Of a DNA stretch of 20,147 nt, positions 14,530 through 20,147 are shown one piece after another. The stretch covers positions 1-20,147 of the forward strand of contig DASXFR010000134.1 in NCBI GenBank assembly GCA_036489495.1, read 5' to 3'. A program made the position numbers and the translations under genes. The notes under the pieces were generated by a model. It saw nothing but the letters and a program-made list of their open reading frames with translations. It ran no database searches and was not told where the DNA came from. The stretch comes from DASZIT01 sp036489495. Its GTDB lineage: Bacteria; Actinomycetota; Acidimicrobiia; Acidimicrobiales; RAAP-2. Within the stretch, counting starts at the first letter, position 1. Every line of letters begins with the position of its first letter.

Positions 14530-15752
14530 TCCCGGAGGATCCCGACCCGGACCCGTTCGACCCCGAGACACCCGCCGGGGACCACCCACCATCGGCGTCG
14601 ATTCCCATCCCCGAGACCTTCGGTCGCCGACCGGATCCCCTCACCGTTCCGACCTCCCAGTTCACCCCCGACGTGGACGCCGCTCCCGGCGACCCCGGCG
14701 GCCCCGGTGGCCCGGGGAGCGGACGCACCACCGTGTTCGCCCACCATCCGTTCCGGATCGTGAGCGCCGTCTTCGTCTTGGTGGTGTTGGTGGTGGTGGT
14801 GGGCGGGTACCTGTGGCTGAACCGCGAGGCCAACCCGTCGGGCCCGAAAGGGGCCCAGGTGATCGTGGCCGTACCCAAAGGGGCCGGCGTCAGTTCGTTT
14901 GCCAGCACCCTGCAGAAGGACGGGATCATCGGCAGCTCGCTGGCCTTCCGGATCTGGATCAGCATCCACGGCGACCCCGGCGTCCTCGTCGGGTCGTACG
15001 CCTTCAACAAGAACGACAGTTTCGGCGCCGTCAAGACCGTGCTGGCCAACGGCCCCAACGTGTTCACCCTCGACGTCGAGCCCGGATTCACGGTGTCGGA
15101 GGTGGCCAGCCGGGTCAGCCAGTTCCCCGGCCACGACGGATCGGCCTTCAAGCAACTCGCCGACGGCGGATCCCTGCATTCCCAGTGGCAGCCGGCCGGA
15201 GTGAGCAGCTTCGACGGGCTGCTCGGCACCGGGGACTACCAGCTACTTCCGGGGGAATCCGACACCCAACTGTTGACCCAGATGATCGATCGGTTCGACA
15301 CCCAGGCCAACGGCATGAATCTGACCGCTCGAGCCGCGGCGCTGGGGCTGACGCCGTATCAGGCCATCACCATGGCATCCATCGTGCAGAAGGAAGGCGT
15401 CATCCAGAAGAATCTGGGCCCGGTCGCCCGGGTCATCCTCAACCGCCTGGCCAAGAACACGCCGCTGCAGATGGACTCCACCGTGCTGTATTCCGAAGGC
15501 CGGGACGGAGGCGCGGTGACCAGCACCGACCTCGCCCTCCCCACGCCCTACAACACCTACCTCCACACCGGGCTCACTCCCACCCCGATCTGTTTTCCGG
15601 CGCCCGCCGCCCTCCAGGCGTCGCTGAATCCGCCGCCCGGATCGTGGCTCTACTTCGTGGTGGTGCAGTCCGACGGGACCGAGGCGTTCTCCGATACCTT
15701 CGCCCAACAGTTGGCCAACGAGGCCATTGCCAAGCAACGTGGGCTCGGGTAG
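14526..15752 (+). CDS. mltG: Endolytic murein transglycosylase MltG (YceG-like)
   Basis: Membrane-anchored lytic transglycosylase that cuts nascent glycan strands and is proposed to terminate their growth. 408 residues from GTG 14526, which overlaps the ruvX stop in a GTGA, with GGGG 6 bases upstream; an ATG at 14499 would overlap ruvX by 31 bases. Order: a Pro/Asp/Gly-rich cytoplasmic segment (1-75); one membrane helix (about 78-98); a LysM-like region (VAVPKGAGVSSFASTLQ); and the YceG catalytic domain. The active-site motif is ASIVQKEG, with E290 matching E. coli Glu218 and Gln288 where E. coli has Glu. Downstream come ILNRL, PLQMDSTVLY, LPTPYNTYLHTGL and a C-terminal SLNPPPGSWLYFVV, all typical. 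The aroE start is 5 bases after the stop. Position next to rodA links strand synthesis and strand release in one operon. Confidence 0.93.
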   Translation: MIPEDPDPDPFDPETPAGDHPPSASIPIPETFGRRPDPLTVPTSQFTPDVDAAPGDPGGPGGPGSGRTTVFAHHPFRIVSAVFVLVVLVVVVGGYLWLNREANPSGPKGAQVIVAVPKGAGVSSFASTLQKDGIIGSSLAFRIWISIHGDPGVLVGSYAFNKNDSFGAVKTVLANGPNVFTLDVEPGFTVSEVASRVSQFPGHDGSAFKQLADGGSLHSQWQPAGVSSFDGLLGTGDYQLLPGESDTQLLTQMIDRFDTQANGMNLTARAAALGLTPYQAITMASIVQKEGVIQKNLGPVARVILNRLAKNTPLQMDSTVLYSEGRDGGAVTSTDLALPTPYNTYLHTGLTPTPICFPAPAALQASLNPPPGSWLYFVVVQSDGTEAFSDTFAQQLANEAIAKQRGLG

Positions 15753-15757
15753 CCACC

Positions 15758-16630
15758 GTGGCCCCTGAGTTTGCGCCCGAGCCGGATTCGAAGGCGACGC
15801 TGTCGGCGGCCACCACGGTGGTCGGGGTGATCGGCGACCCGGTGGCCCACTCGATGTCTCCCCGGCTCCACAATGTCGCCTTTGCCGTGCTCGGCCTGGA
15901 CTGGGTGTCGGTCGGCTTCCGGGTGGCGAAGGGCAACGCCGCCACCGCCCTCGGCGGTGTCCGGGCCCTCGGGCTGCGGGGGCTGTCGGTGACCATGCCC
16001 CACAAGGACGACGTCGCCGCCCATGTCGACCGCCTGACCCCGATGGCCGAGCGGCTGGGGGCGGTGAACTGTGTCACCAACGTCGGTGGAGTCCTGACCG
16101 GTGACAACACCGACGGCCGGGGGCTGGTGGCCGCCCTCCGCCGGGGCGGTCATTTCGACCCGGCCGGGCATCGTTGCCTGGTGGTCGGCGCCGGGGGGGC
16201 GGCCCGGTCGGTCATCGCCGCGTTGGCCGACTCCGGGGCTTCGGAAGTGGTGGTGGTGAACCGGACCCGGGCCCGGGCCGAGGCGGCCGCCGGCTTGGCC
16301 GGTGCCGTCGGCCGAGTCGGAGCGCCAGCCGACGCCGGTGACTCTGATCTGGTCGTCAACGCCACCCCGACCGGGATGCCGGGAGCCCCCGGCCCCGACC
16401 AGTGGGCGCTCGACCCGGAACTCCTCAGCCCGGACCAGCTGGTGGTGGACCTGGTGTACCACCCGGCGGTCACTCCCTGGCTGGAAGCGGCCCGGATCCG
16501 GGGGGCCGAGGTCCTGAACGGGCTGGGCATGCTGGTCCACCAGGCGGCCCTCCAGCTGGAAGAATGGACTGGCCAGGAACCCCCAGTGGACGCCATGTGG
16601 CGAGCGATTGGGGAGGTCGCCTCCGAGTAG
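15758..16630 (+). CDS. aroE: Shikimate dehydrogenase (NADP+)
   Basis: Reduces 3-dehydroshikimate to shikimate with NADPH in the aromatic amino-acid pathway. 290 residues, slightly longer than E. coli AroE. Visible: shikimate-binding HSMSP (S32, S34); catalytic lysine in TMPHKDD (K83); GDNTDG with catalytic D119; the dinucleotide-binding GAGGAARS (144-151) followed by NRTRARA, whose basic residues favour NADP; NATPTGM; and the C-terminal LNGLGMLVHQAALQLEEWTG. The GTG at 15758 begins 5 bases after the mltG stop and gives ~20 residues before the first conserved strand; no other in-frame start is closer. The MltG-AroE pairing is the same as in mycobacteria. The rodA-type gene starts 17 bases downstream, so transcription probably continues. 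Confidence 0.94.
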   Translation: MAPEFAPEPDSKATLSAATTVVGVIGDPVAHSMSPRLHNVAFAVLGLDWVSVGFRVAKGNAATALGGVRALGLRGLSVTMPHKDDVAAHVDRLTPMAERLGAVNCVTNVGGVLTGDNTDGRGLVAALRRGGHFDPAGHRCLVVGAGGAARSVIAALADSGASEVVVVNRTRARAEAAAGLAGAVGRVGAPADAGDSDLVVNATPTGMPGAPGPDQWALDPELLSPDQLVVDLVYHPAVTPWLEAARIRGAEVLNGLGMLVHQAALQLEEWTGQEPPVDAMWRAIGEVASE

Positions 16631-16647
16631 CCTGGCCCCCGAGCGCC

Positions 16648-17784
16648 ATGGTGAACTACGCCCCTGCACACGTTGGCCGCCGGCCTCGAGACATCACCGA
16701 CCGGTTCGACGTGATCCTGATCGGGACGTCGTTGCTCCTGGCGCTTACCGGGGTGGTGATGATCTACTCCGCCACCCGCGGGAAGTTGGCGCTGGCCGGG
16801 GAGGACCCCCACTACTACCTGAAGCGCCAGGCGATCTTCATGATCATCGGGGTGGTGGTGATGGTGGCGTTGGCGGTGTTCGACTACCGGCGGATCGAAC
16901 AGGTCAGCACCATCCTCTATATCGGCACCCTCGTCGCCCTGGCCGGGGTGTACGTGGCCGGGAAGAGCGCTCAGGGGTCCCAGCGCTGGTTCCCCCTCGG
17001 GCCGTTTCAGATCCAACCGTCGGAGTTCGCCACCTTGACGGTGATCGTGGCCATCGCCACCTATTGCGCCCGAAGACGGGAGGGGCTCGAATTCCGGGAC
17101 CTGGTCCGTCTGGTCATCCTGGCCGCGGTGCCGATCCTGGTGATCATCAAGCAGCCGGACCTCGGCACCGGAATCGTCCTCAGCGTGATCCTGGTGGTGA
17201 TGCTGGCGGTGGCGGGCATGCCCGGCCGGTACCTGATCACGGTCATTGTCGGGGCGGTGCTGGTGGTGCTGGTGGCACTCAATCTGGGACTGCTACAGCA
17301 CTATCAGATCGCGCGGTTGACCAGCTTCATCAACCCCAACGGGGCGAGTTCGACCGCGACCTACAACGTCACCCAGGCCAAGAATGCCATCGGTGCCGGG
17401 GGCCTGTTCGGGAAGGGCTTGTTCCGCGGCGCCCAGACCAACCTCTCCTATGTCCCGTTCCAGCAGACCGACTTCATCTTCTCCGCCGTCGGTGAACAGG
17501 TGGGCTTCATCGGTTCGAGCGTGCTGCTGTTCCTCTACGGCGTGGTGGCGTGGCGGATTCTCCGGACCGCCCAGATGGCCCGGGACGAGTTCGGCCGGCT
17601 GCTGTGCGCCGGGGTGTTCGCCCTCCTGGTCTTCTCGGTGTTCGAGAACGTCGGGATGAACATGGGCATCATGCCGGTCGCCGGGATCCCGCTGCCCTTC
17701 CTCTCCTACGGGGGCTCCGCCTCGGTGGTGTTCTTCGCCGCGGTCGGGATCACCGCCAGCGTCCACGCCCGGAGCGTCCGTTGA
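16648..17784 (+). CDS. rodA: RodA-type SEDS peptidoglycan glycosyltransferase
   Basis: Polytopic membrane enzyme that polymerises lipid II into glycan strands, normally with a class B PBP. 378 residues, ~10 membrane helices, normal length. SEDS signatures: GSQRWFPLGPFQIQPSEFA; KQPDLGTG; TSFINP; GAGGLFGKGLFRGAQTNLSYVP; QQTDFIF, where D275 is likely the essential aspartate; and the C-terminal GIMPVAGIPLPFLSYGGSA. These resemble RodA/MrdB more than FtsW. ATG 16648 is chosen because the upstream open frame overlaps aroE antisensibly to family structure; the SD is weak (GAG 5 bases before). No PBP2 gene is adjacent; instead it follows mltG and aroE. The stop overlaps a TTG start of the DUF151 gene (TTGA). 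A second SEDS gene lies 1.7 kb away on the other strand. Confidence 0.93.
   Translation: MVNYAPAHVGRRPRDITDRFDVILIGTSLLLALTGVVMIYSATRGKLALAGEDPHYYLKRQAIFMIIGVVVMVALAVFDYRRIEQVSTILYIGTLVALAGVYVAGKSAQGSQRWFPLGPFQIQPSEFATLTVIVAIATYCARRREGLEFRDLVRLVILAAVPILVIIKQPDLGTGIVLSVILVVMLAVAGMPGRYLITVIVGAVLVVLVALNLGLLQHYQIARLTSFINPNGASSTATYNVTQAKNAIGAGGLFGKGLFRGAQTNLSYVPFQQTDFIFSAVGEQVGFIGSSVLLFLYGVVAWRILRTAQMARDEFGRLLCAGVFALLVFSVFENVGMNMGIMPVAGIPLPFLSYGGSASVVFFAAVGITASVHARSVR
17771..17774 (+). promoter_or_regulatory. SD-like GGAG supporting the TTG start of the DUF151 gene
   Basis: GGAG lies 6 bases before TTG 17781, at the end of rodA. It supports the rare TTG start and coupling through the TTGA overlap rather than an internal ATG at 18033, which lacks an SD. 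Confidence 0.5.
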
Positions 17785-18440
17785 CCGAGACCTCCAGCCA
17801 GCCGGCCAACCCGTCGTCGGCCCTCGCCCCTGACGATCCGCCCGACCCGCCCCCGGACCCGGGGGCCCCGCCGGTCGAAGAGGTCGCCGAGGTCCGAGGG
17901 GTACCTGTCCCGGCGGTCCCGGTTCCCGAGGCCGACCCGGTGGCACCGACCGCCGAGGGCGAGGCCCCTGAGGAGCCGGTCATCAGCCCGGATGCGGCTC
18001 CGGTCAGCGCCCCCTCCACGGACGGCTACCGGATGGCGATCGTCACCTCGGTGACCGTCGACCTCCCCGTCCAACATCCCACCGTCGTCCTGCGGGAGAC
18101 GGAATCGCCCCGCCGACAACTCTCCTTCTCGGTCGGGCTCCAGGACGGAACGGCCATCTCCCACGCCCTGCGCCGGATCCCGACACCCCGGCCGCTGACC
18201 CACGAACTGGTGGCCGACGTGCTCCAGGCGTTCGACATCGATGTCGTCGCGGTTCGGCTGGTGGGAAGGCAGGGAAGCACCTACTTTGCCGAGTTGGACC
18301 TGCGGGGACCCCAGGGGCGCTCGGTGCAGTCCTGTCGTCCGTCGGATGCCCTCGCTATCGCCCTTCGTCAGCCGGTGCCGGTGCCGATCCTCATCGATTC
18401 GAGGTTGTTCGAGGTCCTGGGCGACGTCGCCCCGCCCTGA
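17781..18440 (+). CDS. DUF151 'bifunctional nuclease' family protein with long Pro/acidic N-terminal extension
   Basis: 219 residues from TTG 17781. The C-terminal ~135 residues (from about 85) are a complete DUF151/BFN domain: VTSVTVDLPVQHPTVVLRE, then LSFSVGLQDGTAISHAL, a helix, VAVRLVGRQGSTYFAELDL, and SCRPSDALAIALRQPVPVPILID. Named after plant BFN proteins with reported nuclease activity, the bacterial family has no settled role. Residues 1-84 are low-complexity, rich in Pro, Ala, Glu and Asp, with no membrane helix. They are in frame from a TTG that overlaps the rodA stop and has a GGAG SD 6 bases upstream; if translation instead began at ATG 18033 the protein would be 135 residues, the usual family length. 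The coupling to rodA suggests co-expression with wall synthesis but does not prove a shared function. fxsA converges 22 bases downstream. Confidence 0.82.
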   Translation: MTETSSQPANPSSALAPDDPPDPPPDPGAPPVEEVAEVRGVPVPAVPVPEADPVAPTAEGEAPEEPVISPDAAPVSAPSTDGYRMAIVTSVTVDLPVQHPTVVLRETESPRRQLSFSVGLQDGTAISHALRRIPTPRPLTHELVADVLQAFDIDVVAVRLVGRQGSTYFAELDLRGPQGRSVQSCRPSDALAIALRQPVPVPILIDSRLFEVLGDVAPP

Positions 18441-18462
18441 TCGCCCGGTCAGCCGACCCGGT

Positions 18463-18942
18463 TCAGATGCCGGTGAAGTCGTCCGGGCCCGGCGGCCGAT
18501 CTACCGGCCGGGAGAGAGACGGTAGGTCATGGTCATCGGGCTTCGGCCGAGCCCGAACATTGACCACCTGCCAGCGACCGGTGCCGGTCTGCTGGAGTCG
18601 CCGGGCCATCCGGTGGCTGAACAGCCGGATGACCAGGTGGCGCACCGGGCCGATCATTAGCAGCAGGCCGAGGGCATCGCCGATGAATCCGGGGATGACG
18701 ATCATCACTCCGCCGATGAGGACGACCAGCCCGTCGAACAGCTCCCGGGTCGGGGTCTCGCCCCGTCGCAACCGTTCCTGGGTGTGAGCCAGGATCCCGA
18801 ACCCGACCCGCCGGACGAAGAAGGGGCCGAATGCGCTCACCACGATCAGGAGCAGCAGCGCGGAGAGAAAGCCGATCTGCCCGGCGACGACCCAGAAGGC
18901 GGTGATCTCGGCGGCGATGGCCAACAGCACAGCGATGAACAC
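18463..18942 (-). CDS. fxsA: FxsA-family membrane protein
   Basis: 159 residues. N-terminal hydrophobic helices (about 1-18 and 21-45), a loop with the family segment TQERLRRGETPTRELFDG, then a hydrophobic pair with GGVMIVIPGFIGDALGLLLMIGP (about 76-98), which is the FxsA hallmark. This is followed by an amphipathic basic helix and a Pro/Asp-rich cytoplasmic tail. E. coli FxsA, when overproduced, relieves exclusion of phage T7 by the F plasmid; its normal role is unknown. The start is GTG 18942 (minus strand). A minus-strand TAGCCT hexamer ends 6 bases before it, so the message may be leaderless; the purines GAGAGG abut the GTG and are too close to serve as its SD. They could serve a second in-frame GTG four codons on. 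It is divergent from the PPOX gene, 76 bases away. Confidence 0.88.
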   Translation of the reverse strand: MFIAVLLAIAAEITAFWVVAGQIGFLSALLLLIVVSAFGPFFVRRVGFGILAHTQERLRRGETPTRELFDGLVVLIGGVMIVIPGFIGDALGLLLMIGPVRHLVIRLFSHRMARRLQQTGTGRWQVVNVRARPKPDDHDLPSLSRPVDRPPGPDDFTGI

Positions 18943-18948
18943 CCTCTC

Positions 18949-18954
18949 AGGCTA
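18949..18954 (-). promoter_or_regulatory. Candidate -10 element (TAGCCT) for leaderless fxsA mRNA
   Basis: On the minus strand TAGCCT ends 6 bases before GTG 18942, the same spacing as at relA. No usable SD at that start. A -35 is unclear. Confidence 0.5.
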
Positions 18955-19004
18955 ATAACCCGTTGGCCGGTTCAGTACGTCGTCGGCGCCCCTCTCCCTC
19001 CGAA

Positions 19005-19010
19005 TAGGCT
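19005..19010 (+). promoter_or_regulatory. Candidate -10 element (TAGGCT) for leaderless PPOX-like gene mRNA
   Basis: TAGGCT ends 8 bases before GTG 19019, the same spacing as at the DUF948 gene and alaS. The intervening bases contain no SD. Together with the fxsA hexamer it makes a compact divergent promoter pair. Confidence 0.55.
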
Positions 19011-19018
19011 CTTCGGCC

Positions 19019-19489
19019 GTGCCGCCCTGGAACGTCATCGAACAGGCAGAGCCGGAATTCGCCCGGCGGGTGCGGAAACTGATGGAGGCGGGCCGCCATA
19101 AGACCATCGCCACGCTTCGCGCCGACGGCTCGCCCCGGATTTCGGGAATCGAGTGCGAGTTCACCGACACCGATCTGCAATTTGGTTCGATGACCGGCGC
19201 CCGGAAGGGGGCGGACCTCGAGCGGGATCCCCGGTTCGCCCTCCACGGCCCAACCTTCCATCCGGAGGAGGGCAAGGAGGGCGACTGGCCCGGGGAAGCG
19301 AAAATTGCCGGCCGAGCCATCCGCTCCGGCCCGGTGGCTGGCGACGAGGGCAACGGCGGACCTGCCGGTGAGATGTTCATTGCCGACATCACTGAGGTCG
19401 TCATCACCGGGCTGAATGCCGAGGCGACCAAGCTGGTGGTTGAATCGTGGACGCTGGAGCGGGGAGTCCAGCGGGTCGAGCGGGACTAG
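19019..19489 (+). CDS. Pyridoxamine 5'-phosphate oxidase-like (PPOX) FMN/F420-binding split-barrel protein
   Basis: 156 residues, usual for single-domain members of the flavin split-barrel superfamily. Visible pattern: an N-terminal helix (FARRVRKLMEAGRHKTIATL); the first strands with ATLRADGSPRISGIECEF; then DLQFGSMTGARKGADLERDPRFALHG, where the Arg-Lys and the following helix correspond to the cofactor-phosphate-binding region of the family; and a later strand AKIAGRAI. In actinobacteria many such proteins bind F420 or haem rather than FMN, and sequence alone does not settle which here, nor the substrate. No signal peptide, so cytoplasmic. The GTG start is favoured by the TAGGCT hexamer 8 bases upstream and by the lack of any other in-frame start nearby. 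It converges with the SEDS gene; a 10-bp palindrome, GCCCGCGGGC, spans its end (19489-19498), without a T-tract. Confidence 0.82.
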   Translation: MPPWNVIEQAEPEFARRVRKLMEAGRHKTIATLRADGSPRISGIECEFTDTDLQFGSMTGARKGADLERDPRFALHGPTFHPEEGKEGDWPGEAKIAGRAIRSGPVAGDEGNGGPAGEMFIADITEVVITGLNAEATKLVVESWTLERGVQRVERD

Positions 19490-19525
19490 CCCGCGGGCCC
19501 ACCTGCGACCCACTCCGGGCGCGGC

Positions 19526-20147
19526 TCAGCCCCGGGGTCCGGCCAACAGGGCTCGGCGGGCCTCCTCGGTTTTCTCGAACTGCTCCCGCTCGGCGGTGTC
19601 GACGTTGGTGGCGCCCTCGTCGGAGATACGCATGAGCAGGGCGATCAGAATGTAGTTGGCGATGAGGGCCGAACCGCCGTAGGAGACGAACGGGAGGGTG
19701 ATCCCGGTGAGGGGGAGGATCCGGACCACCCCGCCGATGATGAAGAAGGCCTGAAAGCCGATGATGACGGTCAACCCGGTGGCCGTCAGTTTGGAGAACT
19801 CCGACTTGGCCGACTGGGCGGCGCGGAGTCCGGCTCCGACGATGAGCAGGAAGGCCACCACCACCATGGTGGAGCCGAGCAGGCCCATCTCCTCCCCGAT
19901 GCCGGCGAAGATGAAGTCGGTGTTGGCGTTGGGGATGGTCCCGGGAGCCCCGAGGCCGAGGCCGCTCCCGCCGATGCCGCCGCTGCCCAGCGAAAACCAC
20001 GCCTGCCGGAGCTGGTACCCGGGGTCGCCGGGGAGGATCTTCCAGGGGTCGAGCCAGGTCTCGATGCGGATGTGGGTCTGGGAGAAGTACCGGCCGGAGA
20101 TGTAGGCCCCGATGCCGAACAGCACCACCCCGAGCAACAGGTAGCCG
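19526..20147 (-). CDS. Second SEDS-family (FtsW/RodA) protein, C-terminal part (truncated by window edge)
   Basis: The frame remains open to the right edge, so the N-terminal half is outside; at least 206 residues are here. SEDS features: RIETWLDPW; the segment YQLRQAWFSLGSGGIGGSGLGLG; NTDFIFAGIGEEMGLLGS with the signature Asp; and LPLTGITLPFVSYGGSAL, followed by the last helix and a ~40-residue charged tail. The wording (ARQ-FSLGSGG, NTDFIFAGIGEE, GGVVRILPLTGIT) is closer to the actinobacterial RodA that is encoded with pbpA, pstP and FHA genes than to the RodA-type gene at 16648. In that mycobacterial cluster pbpA lies directly downstream; here the downstream neighbour is the convergent PPOX gene, so pbpA is either elsewhere or not linked. 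FtsW versus RodA cannot be settled from this fragment. Confidence 0.88.
   Translation of the reverse strand, partial: GYLLLGVVLFGIGAYISGRYFSQTHIRIETWLDPWKILPGDPGYQLRQAWFSLGSGGIGGSGLGLGAPGTIPNANTDFIFAGIGEEMGLLGSTMVVVAFLLIVGAGLRAAQSAKSEFSKLTATGLTVIIGFQAFFIIGGVVRILPLTGITLPFVSYGGSALIANYILIALLMRISDEGATNVDTAEREQFEKTEEARRALLAGPRG

Noticed and set aside
16628..16633. TAGCCT as a leaderless promoter for rodA
   Set aside because: It ends 14 bases before the ATG with no start codon at the expected 6-8 bases; the first half is simply the aroE stop codon.
18784..19101. 105-codon + strand frame across the fxsA start and the divergent promoter region
   Set aside because: It overlaps fxsA on the other strand and the PPOX gene in another frame, and is low-complexity Asp/Glu/Pro sequence.
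19489..19498. 10-bp palindrome GCCCGCGGGC as a terminator after the PPOX gene
   Set aside because: Self-complementary without a loop or T-tract; short GC palindromes are expected by chance at this base composition.

Overview
This is a GC-rich (by eye around 70% G+C), densely coding stretch of a chromosome, almost certainly from an actinobacterium. The gene order secF, relA, hisS, aspS, rarA, [DUF948, DUF6167-like], alaS, ruvX, mltG, aroE resembles the housekeeping block I know from Mycobacterium and Streptomyces, but in a compacted form. A sedolisin-type protease carrying GYWLVASDGG repeats, together with GTG/TTG starts and probable leaderless genes, makes a deep-branching class such as Acidimicrobiia my best guess. 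That placement is inference; no rRNA is present to test it.

Layout. 1-528: 3' end of secF (runs off the left edge). 569-7539: relA, hisS, aspS and rarA, tightly packed, all on the + strand (stringent response, two aminoacyl-tRNA synthetases, replication-fork maintenance). 7554-10124: a secreted S53 (sedolisin/kumamolisin) peptidase with six C-terminal 42-residue repeats. 10150-10395 (-): a small DUF4242/SCO4226-like protein. These two genes interrupt the conserved block. 10530-17784: DUF948 protein, DUF6167-like protein, alaS, ruvX, mltG, aroE and a rodA-type SEDS gene, with overlaps or gaps of under about 50 bases. 17781-18440: a DUF151 'bifunctional nuclease' protein translationally coupled to rodA through a TTGA overlap. 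18463-18942 (-): fxsA. 19019-19489 (+): a pyridoxamine-phosphate-oxidase-like flavoprotein. 19526-20147 (-): 3' part of a second SEDS (FtsW/RodA) gene that leaves the right edge.

How the genes fit together. The core is growth-rate control and translation (Rel, HisRS, AspRS, AlaRS), fork rescue and Holliday-junction-related functions (RarA, RuvX), and envelope growth (SecF, MltG, RodA, second SEDS protein), with AroE supplying aromatic precursors. The protease and DUF4242 genes are accessory.

Regulation. Five starts (relA 569, DUF948 10530, alaS 11424, fxsA 18942 on the minus strand, PPOX 19019) are each preceded by a TANNNT -10-like hexamer ending 6 or 8 bases before the start codon. This is the geometry of leaderless transcription known from actinobacteria. 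No tRNA, rRNA, riboswitch, CRISPR, insertion sequence or att site was seen. No gene-free gap exceeds 300 bases; the largest (10396-10529) holds divergent control signals.

The window is mostly ordinary housekeeping DNA. I found no clear new multi-gene system. The points most worth a second look are the leaderless-promoter set, the protease with its repeat array, an enlarged linker in Rel, a predicted non-discriminating AspRS, and the extended DUF151 protein coupled to rodA.
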